In this document: positions 1 to 12,634 of the stretch, piece after piece
Numbering within the stretch: position 1 is the stretch's first letter
Layout: each line of letters begins with the position of its first letter
From: Candidatus Puniceispirillum sp.
Lineage (GTDB): Bacteria > Pseudomonadota > Alphaproteobacteria > Puniceispirillales > Puniceispirillaceae
Reading direction: 5' to 3'
Assembly (NCBI GenBank): GCA_028382965.1
Contig: JAOEUK010000001.1
Coordinates: 248,001 to 312,000 of the forward strand
DNA: 64,000 nt
Position numbers and translations under genes: made by a program
Notes under the pieces: generated by a model
What the model was told of the DNA's origin: nothing
The model's database searches: none
Seen by the model: the letters and a program-made list of their open reading frames with translations, nothing else

Positions 1-177
1 AATGACTTTTGAGTCTATATGTTTGTTCTCCTGTGAATGATTGGCTGCTGCCGCTAAACAAAGTGCAAGCAATTCCGGATGAGTTGTTAGCATATTGTTG
101 ATAGCACCCGGATTATTGGCCAGAAATGCAGCAACATCTGTAGTGGTGATATTTTTTGTTAAATAATCGTCTACCAT
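1..177 (-). CDS. DUF484 family protein, N-terminal part (runs off the left edge)
   Basis: Reverse-strand open frame from ATG at 177 reads MVDDYLTKNITTTDVAAFLANNPGAINNMLTTHPELLALCLAAAANHSQENKHIDSKVI; resembles DUF484 N-termini ('FL..nP.f...hPeLL') and lies near priA as in other alphaproteobacteria. Confidence 0.6.
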   Translation of the reverse strand, partial: MVDDYLTKNITTTDVAAFLANNPGAINNMLTTHPELLALCLAAAANHSQENKHIDSKVI

Positions 178-260
178 GTTATTGCCTTTGACGGGTTATG
201 CGATAATGGTGGTGAGTAGATTTTTGGTCTCGCCTGGCATAAGAGATATTCATGCCAGAT

Positions 261-914
261 CTACAAAATTGATTGGCCGGTATCCTGCCAGTCTTTTAAA
301 AACGCATCCAGCCCGCTATCTGTCAAAGGATGCTTGTAAAGTGCTGCCAGAATTTTTGGCGGTAATGTGACCACATCCGCCCCCATTAGGGCCGCATCAA
401 CAACATGCTGCGTGTTGCGCACTGATGCCACTAGCACTTCAGTATCAAAGTCATAGTTTGCATAAATGGCACAAATTTCTTCAATCAGCCCCATGCCATC
501 TGTGCCAATATCATCAAGTCTGCCAACAAAGGGCGAAATGAATTTTGCACCGGCCTTGGCGGCAAGAAGAGCCTGTCCAGCTGTAAAGCACAAGGTAACA
601 TTTACATTGGTTCCAGCATCGCTTAGCGCACGACATGTCATCAAACCATCACGGGTCAGGGGCACTTTTACAGTCACATTTGGAGCGATATCAGCTAGTT
701 TTTGGCCTTCGATGAGCATTGTGTCAAAATTGGTTGCCGTTACTTCGGCACTTACAGGCCCATCGACTAATTGGCATATTTCTTTAATAGTGTCCAAAAT
801 ATTACGTCCTGACTTGGCAATAAGTGAAGGGTTTGTTGTTACCCCATCAACAAAGCCCGTGTCACAAAGGGAAGTAATTTCGCCAATGTTGGCACTGTCT
901 AGAAAAATTTTCAT
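261..914 (-). CDS. fsa/tal: Transaldolase / fructose-6-phosphate aldolase family protein
   Basis: [13 protein letters not shown]...[14 protein letters not shown]...[11 protein letters not shown]...[19 protein letters not shown]...[11 protein letters not shown]; start chosen at ATG 914 rather than the ORF start. Confidence 0.9.
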   Translation of the reverse strand: MKIFLDSANIGEITSLCDTGFVDGVTTNPSLIAKSGRNILDTIKEICQLVDGPVSAEVTATNFDTMLIEGQKLADIAPNVTVKVPLTRDGLMTCRALSDAGTNVNVTLCFTAGQALLAAKAGAKFISPFVGRLDDIGTDGMGLIEEICAIYANYDFDTEVLVASVRNTQHVVDAALMGADVVTLPPKILAALYKHPLTDSGLDAFLKDWQDTGQSIL

Positions 915-1095
915 GCTGTTAATCCTATTTTGACCGGATTGATGCTTGCGCGTTCCTGGTTTCCAAAGCAAGTTTACTTCAAGCGAGGGCACAAATCCAC
1001 AATCTTAACAATGCTGCATGTTTCTAATGGCCCTATGGTCAGTAATCGTGAAAGGCCTTTATAACAAATGAAGAAAGATAACATGAAGATGATGC

Positions 1096-3303
1096 ATGAC
1101 TGAATCGACTCTGTCACAAAAGTCTGTCTTAGCCATAGCGGTGTCAGCACCGGTTGGTGGACCATACGACTACTTAGCGGGCCCGGCGATGGGAGCTACT
1201 AGGGGTAGTCTTGTTATGGTGCCGTTTGGTGGAAGACAATTGCCTGGGATTGTTATGGGAAAAGCGAAAGGTGACTTACCGATGGCCAAATTACGAACGG
1301 TTGCGGTTATGGTGAATTTACCACGCTTGCCTGCCCCGATGGTCCAGTTTATCGAGCGTGTCTCAGCATGGACAATGGCCCCTTTGGGCTCGGTAGTAAA
1401 AATGGTGCTAAGTCAGCCAGCCGCATTTGGGTGTCCGCCAAAGCTAAAGCGCTACCGGCTTGCGCCACCACCTGATGAGGCAAGGTTAACGGTGTCACGT
1501 CAACTTGTGTTAGATTATCTTGGCGAGCCTGAAAGGCGAGATGGCGGTGATCTGGCTGCTGGTATCATTGCTGCCAGTGGGGTCAGCCAGTCAGTGCTAG
1601 GTAGAATGGAGGCAGTGGGCCTTTTACAGGTTGAGCTTGTTTCGGCGGACCTTTTGCCGCCCTTGCCAAAGCATAATCTTGCACATGTTGTCTTAAATGA
1701 TGATCAGCAGCATGCTGCTGACCATCTTCGTGCAACAATTGGTCAGGGCTTTCGGGTCAACCTTCTTGATGGTGTTACAGGGTCGGGCAAGACGGAGGTT
1801 TATTTCGAAGCGGTAGAGGCCTCTATTAAAGCAGGCCAGCAAGTCCTTATTCTGCTTCCCGAAATTGCTTTATCCGCTGCATGGCGGGCCCGTTTTAGCG
1901 CTCGTTTTGGTGTGCCGCCGTTGGAATGGCATTCAGATATTTTGCCTGGACAAAAGCGTAAATCATGGCGTTTTGTTCTGGAGGGGCGAGCATCAGTTGT
2001 GGTCGGCGCGCGATCGGCCTTATTTCTGCCTTTTTCTAAACTTGGTCTTATCGTTGTTGATGAAGAACATGAACATGCGTTTAAGCAGGAAGAGCAGGTG
2101 ATTTATCAAGCGCGTGATATGGCGGTTCTTCTTGGACAACTCAATAAAATACCGGTTGTGCTGGCCAGTGCAACTCCATCACTTGAAAGTTGGGTCAATG
2201 CGGGGAAAACCGGCATGTTGCAGCGTTATGAATACCTATCTCTTCCAAAACGAGTTCACGATGCTGAGCTCCCTAGCATCCAAATAATTAACCTTCGTGA
2301 AACACCGCCTGAACGTGGCCGATGGCTTGCCCCACCACTTGTTAACGCAATTGACTTGCGGCTAAAGGCTGGCGAACAAAGTCTGCTTTATTTAAATCGC
2401 CGCGGTTATGCGCCACTTACATTGTGCGCTGCTTGTGGAACAAAGCTGACTTGTCCAAACTGTGATTCCTGGATGGTGGCGCATCGTTTGGCGGGCCGGA
2501 TGCGTTGTCATCATTGCGGTCATGAATCTCGCCCAAGCAATAATTGCAAGGCATGTGGAAGTAAAGATCAGATGCAGGCTTGTGGCCCTGGTGTAGAAAG
2601 ACTTGCTGAAGAAGTTCTGTGGCGTTTTCCAGAAGTGCGGTTTGCTCTGCTGTCAAGTGACACTGTTGGCACCCCAAAGGCCGCTGAAACTTTTATCCAA
2701 TCGGTGATTGATGGCGAGGTTGATATTATTATTGGTACACAAATGGCGGCTAAGGGTCACCATTTTCCAAACTTAACGCTTGTTGGGGTTGTGGATGCTG
2801 ACCTTGGCCTTGCAGGTGGTGATTTACGTGCGGCGGAACGAACATTTCAGATGTTAAGTCAGGTTGCTGGCCGTGCTGGCCGCGAATCGCGTCCTGGTGA
2901 GGCTATGTTGCAAACGCTGGAACCCCAAAATCCGGTTCTTGCTAGCCTGATTTCTGGTGATCGAGACCTTTTTTTGGAACAAGAGGCAGCGGCGCGTCTT
3001 GCCGCGGGCATGCCGCCTTTTGGTCGCTTGGCATCGGTTATCATTTCTTCGCCTTATGAAGACCGTCTCCATGATACAATGCGTCAGCTATCGTCCACTC
3101 ACCCAAACTTTGATTTGGTACAAATTTTGGGACCCGCTATTGCGCCAATAGGGTTTTTAAGGGGAAAACACCGTGCCAGATTACTTATCCGTGCTGATAA
3201 GAGTGTGAATATTCAGTATATTTTGGAGCATTGGCTTGGCGAGATTAAATTGCCGTCTTCGGTGCGTATGCAGATTGACATAGACCCCTATAGTTTTCTC
3301 TAA
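1096..3303 (+). CDS. priA: Primosomal protein N' (replication restart helicase PriA)
   Basis: Walker A LLDGVTGSGKTEVY, DEEH box, GARSALFLPF, Cys zinc-binding clusters (CAACGTKLTCPNCDSW...CHHCG...CKACGS). Confidence 0.97.
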   Translation: MTESTLSQKSVLAIAVSAPVGGPYDYLAGPAMGATRGSLVMVPFGGRQLPGIVMGKAKGDLPMAKLRTVAVMVNLPRLPAPMVQFIERVSAWTMAPLGSVVKMVLSQPAAFGCPPKLKRYRLAPPPDEARLTVSRQLVLDYLGEPERRDGGDLAAGIIAASGVSQSVLGRMEAVGLLQVELVSADLLPPLPKHNLAHVVLNDDQQHAADHLRATIGQGFRVNLLDGVTGSGKTEVYFEAVEASIKAGQQVLILLPEIALSAAWRARFSARFGVPPLEWHSDILPGQKRKSWRFVLEGRASVVVGARSALFLPFSKLGLIVVDEEHEHAFKQEEQVIYQARDMAVLLGQLNKIPVVLASATPSLESWVNAGKTGMLQRYEYLSLPKRVHDAELPSIQIINLRETPPERGRWLAPPLVNAIDLRLKAGEQSLLYLNRRGYAPLTLCAACGTKLTCPNCDSWMVAHRLAGRMRCHHCGHESRPSNNCKACGSKDQMQACGPGVERLAEEVLWRFPEVRFALLSSDTVGTPKAAETFIQSVIDGEVDIIIGTQMAAKGHHFPNLTLVGVVDADLGLAGGDLRAAERTFQMLSQVAGRAGRESRPGEAMLQTLEPQNPVLASLISGDRDLFLEQEAAARLAAGMPPFGRLASVIISSPYEDRLHDTMRQLSSTHPNFDLVQILGPAIAPIGFLRGKHRARLLIRADKSVNIQYILEHWLGEIKLPSSVRMQIDIDPYSFL

Positions 3304-3485
3304 ACTGCCTGCCTTGGGTTTCAATTTCAAAACATCGTAGATTCGTCAATTTTCCTAGTCCAGACAGCTTGCCTTTCAAGCATGGCTATGATAGCTACCA
3401 TCCGTCACAACCAGTTACAGCGCTTTATTGCAAGACTGAGAGTGTGCCCAAAAAAATAGGTTTTTTTAGTATGAGGGTTTAGTCA

Positions 3486-4040
3486 GTGAGTTTAAGCGCT
3501 ATAGGTCTTGCAGGGCGGTATGCCGGCGCGCTTTATGCGTTGGCGGTTGACAGCGGTAAAGTTGATTTAATTAATGAAGAATTAACCAATATTTCTGGTC
3601 TTCTTGGTGCAAGTCTAGATCTGGAAAAGCTCGTGTCATCGCCAATTTTGTCGCGAAGCCAGCAGCAAGTAGCAATCACCACAATACTAGAAAAATCTGG
3701 TGCTGATATTCTGACAGTAAAATTTGTTGGCACTTTGGCGGCTAATGGTCGGTTGAGTGCTTTACCACGCGTAATTGGGGCATTTTATCAAGAACATGCC
3801 CGCCGTCAAGGGCAAGTCACTGCTGAAGTTATCTCAGCGGTTGCGCTTGATGATAGCCGGAAAATGCTTGTGGAAAAAACCGTCGCCCGGCTTGCCGGTA
3901 GCGATAAATTGTTACTTTCGATGCGCGTAGATTCGTCGCTGATTGGCGGTCTTGTTGTGCGTATCGGCTCTCGTATGATTGATACGTCAATCAAAACCAA
4001 ACTTAGCCGGCTGGAATCAGCCATGAAGGGTGTTGCGTGA
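3486..4040 (+). CDS. atpH: F1F0 ATP synthase subunit delta
   Basis: 184 aa, [13 protein letters not shown]-terminus, [21 protein letters not shown]-terminus; directly upstream of atpA. Confidence 0.95.
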   Translation: MSLSAIGLAGRYAGALYALAVDSGKVDLINEELTNISGLLGASLDLEKLVSSPILSRSQQQVAITTILEKSGADILTVKFVGTLAANGRLSALPRVIGAFYQEHARRQGQVTAEVISAVALDDSRKMLVEKTVARLAGSDKLLLSMRVDSSLIGGLVVRIGSRMIDTSIKTKLSRLESAMKGVA

Positions 4041-5575
4041 TGGATATTCGTGCGGCTGAAATTTCAGCTATCCTCAAGGATCAAATTGCAAATTTTGGTA
4101 ATGAAGCAGAAATTGCTGAAGTGGGACGAGTGCTATCTGTTGGTGATGGTATTGCTCGTGCCTATGGGCTTGATCAAGTTCAGGCTGGTGAGATGGTTGA
4201 ATTTGAAAGTGGCGTGAAAGGTATGGCGCTCAACCTTGAGGCTGACAATGTTGGAATTGTTATTTTTGGAGATGATCGGTCCATCCGTGAAGGAGATGTT
4301 GTTCGTCGAACAGCCTCGATTGTGGATACTCCAGTTGGGAAGGGTTTGCTCGGCCGAGTGGTTGATGCCCTTGGCAACCCTATTGATGGTAAAGGTTCAC
4401 TTAAAGATACCAAACGTAGCCGAGTCGAGGTAAAGGCTCCTGGTATTATGCCGCGCCAGTCAGTTCATGAGCCAATGCAGACGGGCCTCAAGGCGATCGA
4501 TAGTCTGATTCCAATTGGCCGTGGTCAGCGTGAATTAATTATTGGTGATCGCCAGACTGGTAAAACTGCGATTGCTATTGACACCTTCATCAACCAAAAG
4601 GCTGTTAATGACGCTGCAGGTAAGGATGATAGTAAGAGGCTGTTCTGTATTTATGTTGCTGTTGGCCAAAAGCGCTCAACTGTTGCACAGATTGTGCGGA
4701 CGCTTGAGGAGCAGGGAGCGATGGAATATTCAATAGTTGTTGCTGCAACTGCTTCTGACCCAGCTCCAATGCAGTTTCTTGCGCCATACACTGCAGCAGC
4801 AATGGGTGAGTTTTTCCGTGATAATGGAATGCATGCACTCGTTGTTTTTGATGATTTATCTAAGCAGGCTGTTGCTTATCGCCAGATGAGCTTGTTGCTA
4901 CGCCGTCCACCAGGGCGTGAAGCCTACCCGGGTGATGTTTTCTATCTTCACTCAAGACTTCTTGAGCGTGCTGCCAAAATGAATGCCGACAATGGGTCAG
5001 GATCATTGACTGCATTGCCGATTATTGAAACGCAGGGCGGTGACGTGTCAGCATTTATTCCAACCAATGTTATTTCGATTACTGACGGACAGATTTTTCT
5101 TGAAACTGAACTATTCTATAAGGGTATCCGACCGGCGGTAAATGTTGGCCTCTCTGTTAGTCGCGTTGGATCTGCCGCTCAAATAAAAGCTATGAAGCAG
5201 GTCGCTGGTTCTATCAAGTTGGAGTTGGCGCAATATCGTGAAATGGCAGCCTTCGCTCAATTTGCCTCTGATATGGATGCATCAACACGCGCGCTGCTTG
5301 AGCGTGGTGCTCGTTTGACAGAATTATTGAAGCAGGCGCAGTTTAGCCCCATGCTTGTTGAAGAACAGGTTGCAGTTATTTTTGCTGGTGTTAAGGGCTA
5401 TCTCGATAAGATTGCTGTGACTGAAGTGGGTCGCTTTGAGGCGGGGCTTCTTGACCATCTTCGTAATAATAATCAAGACATTCTTGATACAATACGTGAT
5501 GAGAAATCTTTGTCTGATGCGACGTCAGAAAAGTTGTCAAAATCCATTGGGACATTTGGCAAAAACTTTTCATAG
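4040..5575 (+). CDS. atpA: F1F0 ATP synthase subunit alpha
   Basis: [22 protein letters not shown]; overlaps the atpH stop (TGATG). Confidence 0.98.
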   Translation: MDIRAAEISAILKDQIANFGNEAEIAEVGRVLSVGDGIARAYGLDQVQAGEMVEFESGVKGMALNLEADNVGIVIFGDDRSIREGDVVRRTASIVDTPVGKGLLGRVVDALGNPIDGKGSLKDTKRSRVEVKAPGIMPRQSVHEPMQTGLKAIDSLIPIGRGQRELIIGDRQTGKTAIAIDTFINQKAVNDAAGKDDSKRLFCIYVAVGQKRSTVAQIVRTLEEQGAMEYSIVVAATASDPAPMQFLAPYTAAAMGEFFRDNGMHALVVFDDLSKQAVAYRQMSLLLRRPPGREAYPGDVFYLHSRLLERAAKMNADNGSGSLTALPIIETQGGDVSAFIPTNVISITDGQIFLETELFYKGIRPAVNVGLSVSRVGSAAQIKAMKQVAGSIKLELAQYREMAAFAQFASDMDASTRALLERGARLTELLKQAQFSPMLVEEQVAVIFAGVKGYLDKIAVTEVGRFEAGLLDHLRNNNQDILDTIRDEKSLSDATSEKLSKSIGTFGKNFS

Positions 5576-5621
5576 TCAGTTGAGGCAGTTGCAGATTTTG
5601 CCGCATAATGGAGTTTAATAA

Positions 5622-6494
5622 ATGGCAACATTGAAAGATCTGAAGATGCGCATTAACAGCGTTAAGTCTACGCAGAAAATCACTGCTGCTATGAAAATGG
5701 TAGCAGCAGCTAAACTACGTCGCGCGCAAGAAGCAGCTGTATCTGGTCGCCCTTATGCGGATCGGATGCGCAGTGTTACAGCAAGTCTTGCATCAAAAGC
5801 GAATGTTAATTCTGCACCAGAAATGTTGGTAGGCAATGGAAAGTCCGCAATACATTTACTGGTGGTTGTATCTGCAGACCGTGGACTTTGTGGAGGATTT
5901 AACGGATCAATTACGCGGCAGACACGATCAGAGGTGGCCCGCCTTCAGGGTGATGGAAAAACTGTCAAGTTGCTGATGGTGGGACGTAAATGTTCTGATG
6001 CTCTTCGTCGTGAATTTGGAAAGCATTTTATTGATAGCCTTGAGGGAGTGCAAGGCACCTCGGTTGCTTTTTCAGATGCTGTAGAAATTAGTGAGACAAT
6101 CAGAAATGGATTTGCCAATGGTGACTTTGATGTTTGCACAATGATTTTCAATAAGTTTGTGAACGCAATCACCCAAGAAATTACATTAACACAGCTTATT
6201 CCTGCAGAAATTAGCTCTGTTAATGACAGTGATGCAGGAGTTAACTATGATTATGAGCCTGAAGAAGATGAATTGTTGGAAAGCCTCCTACCCCGTATTC
6301 TGTCGACGCAGCTATACAGTGCGCTGCTTGAATCTTCCGCAGCTGAATTAGCGGCAAGAATGACTGCAATGGATAATGCAACACGGAATGCTGGGGAACT
6401 AATTGATCGATTAACACTAGTGTACAATCGGTCACGGCAAGCAGCCATCACAAATGAACTTATTGAAATTATTTCTGGCGCTGAAGCAGTTTAA
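5622..6494 (+). CDS. atpG: F1F0 ATP synthase subunit gamma
   Basis: MATLKDLKMRINSVKSTQKITAAMKMVAAAKLRRAQ; SADRGLCGGFN. Confidence 0.98.
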   Translation: MATLKDLKMRINSVKSTQKITAAMKMVAAAKLRRAQEAAVSGRPYADRMRSVTASLASKANVNSAPEMLVGNGKSAIHLLVVVSADRGLCGGFNGSITRQTRSEVARLQGDGKTVKLLMVGRKCSDALRREFGKHFIDSLEGVQGTSVAFSDAVEISETIRNGFANGDFDVCTMIFNKFVNAITQEITLTQLIPAEISSVNDSDAGVNYDYEPEEDELLESLLPRILSTQLYSALLESSAAELAARMTAMDNATRNAGELIDRLTLVYNRSRQAAITNELIEIISGAEAV

Positions 6495-6513
6495 CGTCAG
6501 CGCTGTTCATTGA

Positions 6514-8001
<1,488 letters not shown>

Positions 8002-8043
8002 ATTTACTACCACTGTCTTGATCCAGCATAAGGATGTTCTAGC

Positions 8044-8397
8044 ATGGTTGAAACGACACAATTGGAGCTGGTAACACCAGCCCGCATTATGACTCAAAAA
8101 TTGGTACAGATGGTTGTTGTGCCAGGCGTCGAAGGCTTATTTGGGGTGTTGCCACGACATGCACCACTGCTTGCCGGTCTTGAACGAGGCGTTGTTGAAG
8201 TGCATGAGGACGGCAAGGTTACAGACAGAATTATGATTGATGGTGGAGTCGCCGATGTGTCTGAAAAATCTGTTACCATCATGGCAGAACGGGCCATTGA
8301 TCTAGCAACAGCTGATCTGGCTGTCCTAAAAGAGAGAGCTGCCACTGCCGGCGAGGCCGAAGCCAATTTTCTAAATGCGGTGATTTCTACACTTTAG
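8044..8397 (+). CDS. atpC: F1F0 ATP synthase subunit epsilon
   Basis: LELVTPARIM...VVVPGVEGLFGVLPRHAPLLAGLERGVV. Confidence 0.95.
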   Translation: MVETTQLELVTPARIMTQKLVQMVVVPGVEGLFGVLPRHAPLLAGLERGVVEVHEDGKVTDRIMIDGGVADVSEKSVTIMAERAIDLATADLAVLKERAATAGEAEANFLNAVISTL

Positions 8398-8463
8398 CTA
8401 AATCTGTATTGATCTCAATAATTGTAGATTTGGCGTTAAAGTGATAGTATAGATTTAGTCTGG

Positions 8464-8940
8464 TTAGATAAAATCCCGAAATGCATTTAAGACGTTATCA
8501 TAGATTTCACGTTTGAACGGTACGGCAAGATTTACAAGTTCGTTTGGAACTAGCCATCGCCATTCACAAAACTCAGGGATCGCAGTGTTGATATCAATAT
8601 CAGCATCCTTGCCTATAAAACGGAGGGCAATCCATTTTTGCTTTTGGCCCTTATATTGACCATGCCATAGCTTATCTGCAAGTGGCATGGGAATATCATA
8701 ATAAAGCCATTCGCTATGCTCGCACAACAGCTTGGCAGATGATGTGCCTATTTCTTCAACCATCTCGCGCATGCACGCATCAAGCGTGGTTTCGCCTGGA
8801 TCAATTCCTCCTTGTGGCATTTGCCATGCTTCAGCGCGGCTGTCGATGCGACGCCCACCAAAAACTTTCTTTGCATCATTGATCAGGAAAATACCAACGC
8901 AAGGTCTATAGGGTCGATCATCATATGGAATATTGCACAT
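8464..8940 (-). CDS. rppH: RNA pyrophosphohydrolase (Nudix)
   Basis: YRPCVGIFLIN, GGRRIDSRAEAWQMPQGGIDPGETTLDACMREMVEEIGT Nudix box. Confidence 0.95.
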   Translation of the reverse strand: MCNIPYDDRPYRPCVGIFLINDAKKVFGGRRIDSRAEAWQMPQGGIDPGETTLDACMREMVEEIGTSSAKLLCEHSEWLYYDIPMPLADKLWHGQYKGQKQKWIALRFIGKDADIDINTAIPEFCEWRWLVPNELVNLAVPFKREIYDNVLNAFRDFI

Positions 8941-8942
8941 GA

Positions 8943-10271
8943 CTAGGGCCTGATAGCCTTGTTTTTGAAAATTGATACACCTCTGATCAAATCCAACGCC
9001 CTCGCCAGTTGGTAATCGACTTTTGACTGATCTACGGGCACATTTTTAGTATCATTAGTAATAGTGCTGTCTGGTTTCACCTCACGCTTGTCTAGAGCGC
9101 CTTTAAGGTTTTCTTCTCTTGTTATGCCGCCTTCCAACTCTTCAATACGAGCCAGAGCTACTTCGATGTCTGGTGTAATCCCTTTAGCCTGAATTGAAAT
9201 GCCTGAGGGTGTATAGTAGCGTGCTGTGGTTAGTCGCATTGCGCTATTTCCAGACAATGGTATTACTGATTGCACAGAACCTTTTCCAAATGAGCGGGTG
9301 CCAAGTAAAACTGCTCGGCGATGATCTTTAAGGGCGCCAGCAACAATTTCTGATGCTGATGCTGACCCTGAGTTGATTAGAACAACAACAGGTAAGCCTT
9401 TTGCAATGTCTCCTGACCGTGCATAGGCGCGGCTAGCATTTTCATCGTTGCGGCCACGTGTTGATACAATTTCCCCTTGTTCAAGAAAGGCATCACTGAC
9501 TGAAATGGCTTGGTTTAATAATCCGCCAGGATTGTTGCGCAGATCCAACACAAATCCCTGAAGTTTGTCACCGTGTTTTTGGAACATTTTATCAACTTCT
9601 TGAGTTAGGCCTGACGTGGTTTGTTCTGAGAATGTGGTAATTCGTAGATATCCAATTCCTTCAAATATTTTTGCTTTAACGGATTCGATTTTAATTGTTT
9701 CGCGATTCAGGGTTACATCAAATGGATCCAGCGTGCTGCGCTTGACTGTTATTTTAACTGTTGATCCCACCGCGCCCCGCAACCGGTCAACAGCATCGTT
9801 TAATGTCATGCCACGGATGGCTTCATCGTCTACAGCAATAATTAAGTCTTCAGGTTGAATTCCAGCTTTAGCTGCTGGTGTTCCATCAATTGGTGAAATA
9901 ATTTTGATAAGGCCATCTTCCATCGTGATTTGAATGCCTAGCCCACCAAACTTACCCTTTGTTTGAACCTGCATATCGCTGAAATGGTCGTTATTAAGAA
10001 AAGATGAGTGCGGGTCAAGTGATGTCAACATGCCGTTTATTGCGGCTTCTACCAAATCTTTTTCATCTACTTCGTCAACGTAACTTTCGCGCACACGCTG
10101 GAAAATATCTCCAAATAAACCAAGTTGACGGTAGATTTTATCATTTTTGTTGGACTGGGCAGTAGTCAGGGATGGAATGATGGCTCCTGCAATCAAAATG
10201 CCACATATAAAAGGCAGGATAAAAAAGCGCAATTGGCGGAATTGCTTAAAAAGCATGCTAACAATCTGCAT
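8943..10271 (-). CDS. ctpA: C-terminal processing peptidase, S41 family
   Basis: PDZ domain GGLGIQI..., GYLRITTFSEQT, DLRNNPGGLLNQA, INSGSASASEIVAGALKDHRRAVLLGTRSFGKGSVQ. Confidence 0.95.
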   Translation of the reverse strand: MQIVSMLFKQFRQLRFFILPFICGILIAGAIIPSLTTAQSNKNDKIYRQLGLFGDIFQRVRESYVDEVDEKDLVEAAINGMLTSLDPHSSFLNNDHFSDMQVQTKGKFGGLGIQITMEDGLIKIISPIDGTPAAKAGIQPEDLIIAVDDEAIRGMTLNDAVDRLRGAVGSTVKITVKRSTLDPFDVTLNRETIKIESVKAKIFEGIGYLRITTFSEQTTSGLTQEVDKMFQKHGDKLQGFVLDLRNNPGGLLNQAISVSDAFLEQGEIVSTRGRNDENASRAYARSGDIAKGLPVVVLINSGSASASEIVAGALKDHRRAVLLGTRSFGKGSVQSVIPLSGNSAMRLTTARYYTPSGISIQAKGITPDIEVALARIEELEGGITREENLKGALDKREVKPDSTITNDTKNVPVDQSKVDYQLARALDLIRGVSIFKNKAIRP

Positions 10272-10527
10272 TTAGTATAACTCCATCTTCTCTTATGAAT
10301 AAATTAAATAATTTAGTATTCTCTTTAGGTAAGTTTTTTATCTATAAACTGCAAAATACAAGCAGTGGTATAGTTTCTGATTTCTATATTCCATCGTGCC
10401 AGTCATTGGATTTTCATACAACCCTCACTGACTCATTTGATCAAAAGATCACTCCATATTTTTAGTTCATGATTGTTATTATGATTATTGGAAGGTTTTA
10501 TTATCTAATTGGCGGCTCGAACAAGGC

Positions 10528-12072
10528 TTACCTTTCATCGGGCATTAACAAGCTTTTGCCAGTCATGAGTGTCGGCTGGTCAATGCCCATCAAGCTTAAT
10601 ACGCTTGGTGCAATATCAGCAAGTCTGCCATTGGCAAGACAGGTATCAGCTTCACCATTTACTAGGATCAAAGGCACCAGATTAGTTGTGTGAGCAGTGT
10701 GTGGCGATGCGGCATCACGATCCCACATTATTTCACAATTGCCATGGTCGGAGGTTAACAACATTTGTCCATTAACTTTAGCTAAGGTATCAGCTAAAAT
10801 GCCAACGCAATGATCTACTGTTTCAACAGCTTTAATAGTTGCGTTAAGGTCACCTGTGTGGCCAACCATGTCAGGGTTGGCAAAATTAATAATCAATAGA
10901 TCATGTGCCTTGGCTTTGAGGCTAATAATTGCTGATTCCAAAATGCCTATGGCGCTCATTTCTGGTTGTAAATCGTATGTTTTAATTATTGGTGATTCTA
11001 TCATTTTCCGGTCTTCACCCGCCTGAAGTGACTCTTCACCACCGTTTAAAAAAAAAGTTACATGGGGATATTTCTCAGTCTCTGCCAGCCGCAGCTGGCT
11101 TTTGCCATTCTTGGCAACAGTCTCACCAAGTGTATCTTGGAGATCCAAAGGGGGATAAAGGGCAATGACGTGGTTATCCAGCAACCGAGAATAACTTGTC
11201 ATGCCAACCATGCCAATGAAGTTAATAGGCCGGGTTACAAAACTAGTGTTAGATGGGTCGCAAAAGCAGTTTAGTAACTGGCGTGCGCGATCAGCGCGAA
11301 AATTCATCATGATAATACCATCGCCATCGCACATACCCTGATAAGAGCCAATGATAGTTGGCGTGATGAACTCATCTCCTTCATGCCGCCCCCAAGCACT
11401 CTCAAGGGCAGTCATTGCGTCAACGGCAAAAATATTTGCTCTTGCTGAAGCGATTGCTTCATAGGCGGCTTGCGTGCGTTCCCAGCGGTTATTGCGGTCC
11501 ATTGCAAAATAGCGGCCAATAATACTAGCCATTACCGCACCATTTGGAAGTGCCTCTAAAAAACGTGGAAAATCGTGTTTCGTGGCCTGTGGTAGGGTAT
11601 CTCTTCCATCTGTAAAGCCATGAACAGCAACAGAAATACCCTTTTTGACAAGTCCTTGGATAACAGCTAAAAAGTGATCTTGGTGGGCGTGAACGCCACC
11701 AGGCGATAATAGTCCCATCACATGTGCGGTACCGCCAGATTTTTGCAATTTTGTAGCCAGTTCGATAAGGCCTGGATGAGTTGCAAGCGATCCATCTATG
11801 GTGGCTGTATTGAGGAGTGGCAAGCCTTGCGTTACCACACGTCCGGCTCCAATATTCATATGTCCCACTTCAGAATTGCCAACCTGTCCATCAGGTAATC
11901 CAACATCTTCTCCTGATGCGGCGAGCAGGCTGTGGGGATGGCTATCCCACAAGTTGTCGAAAACAGGCGTTTTTGCAAGTGCAACGGCATTATATTCAGT
12001 ATTGGTCCGGTGGCCCCAACCGTCCATAATACACAAAACGACTGGGCCTTTGGATGGCTGATAATTGATCAT
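10528..12072 (-). CDS. gpmI: 2,3-bisphosphoglycerate-independent phosphoglycerate mutase
   Basis: VVLCIMDGWGHR, GNSEVGHMNIGAGRVV, MNFRADRARQL, TSDHGNCE. Confidence 0.97.
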   Translation of the reverse strand: MINYQPSKGPVVLCIMDGWGHRTNTEYNAVALAKTPVFDNLWDSHPHSLLAASGEDVGLPDGQVGNSEVGHMNIGAGRVVTQGLPLLNTATIDGSLATHPGLIELATKLQKSGGTAHVMGLLSPGGVHAHQDHFLAVIQGLVKKGISVAVHGFTDGRDTLPQATKHDFPRFLEALPNGAVMASIIGRYFAMDRNNRWERTQAAYEAIASARANIFAVDAMTALESAWGRHEGDEFITPTIIGSYQGMCDGDGIIMMNFRADRARQLLNCFCDPSNTSFVTRPINFIGMVGMTSYSRLLDNHVIALYPPLDLQDTLGETVAKNGKSQLRLAETEKYPHVTFFLNGGEESLQAGEDRKMIESPIIKTYDLQPEMSAIGILESAIISLKAKAHDLLIINFANPDMVGHTGDLNATIKAVETVDHCVGILADTLAKVNGQMLLTSDHGNCEIMWDRDAASPHTAHTTNLVPLILVNGEADTCLANGRLADIAPSVLSLMGIDQPTLMTGKSLLMPDER

Positions 12073-12141
12073 AAGGATCTTATAATCTCAGCATGAATCG
12101 ATGTACAGATAAACTGTGTAGATGACTTCCTGACTTTTGGG

Positions 12142-12600
12142 TTAATTAGCACGATGATAGGGGTGCCCCAAAAGGATAGAGTTTGCGCGATAAAGTTGTT
12201 CGGCCAGCATTGCTCGAAATAACATATGAGGCCATGTTGCACTCCCAAATGAAATAATACGACTGGCCTTTTGAAGCAGAACATTAGTGTGGCCATCAGC
12301 ACCACCAATGGCAAAACAGGCTGATCTAAACCCCTCATCACGCCAAGTGCAAATCAGAGCAGCCAGTTCTTCTGAAGAGTGATCTTTGCCGCGTGGGTCA
12401 AGTACGCCAAGTGCAGCGGCCTCTGGCACTGAAGACAACAGGCGACGGCTTTCATCTTTATTACGATTAAGCCCGGGTGGTAATTTTGATTCGACCTCTA
12501 TGAGCTGACCAGTTGGTTGCAATCTTGATAACCAGTTATGCGCCAAAGAATTCTCTGGTGAGGTGCGGCCTTTGCCAATAGCAATAATAAAAAGCTGCAT
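12142..12600 (-). CDS. rlmH: 23S rRNA (pseudouridine1915-N3)-methyltransferase RlmH
   Basis: MQLFIIAIGKG..., FAIGGADGH, LPHMLFRAMLAEQLYRANSILLGHPYHR; start at 12600. Confidence 0.95.
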   Translation of the reverse strand: MQLFIIAIGKGRTSPENSLAHNWLSRLQPTGQLIEVESKLPPGLNRNKDESRRLLSSVPEAAALGVLDPRGKDHSSEELAALICTWRDEGFRSACFAIGGADGHTNVLLQKASRIISFGSATWPHMLFRAMLAEQLYRANSILLGHPYHRAN

Positions 12601-12634
12601 TGTTTCATCCTGTTTGGTCAAAGTAGTAGCTTAA

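Noticed and set aside
466-933. 155-aa plus-strand ORF
   Set aside because: Antisense to the fsa/tal gene; shadow ORF with no family resemblance
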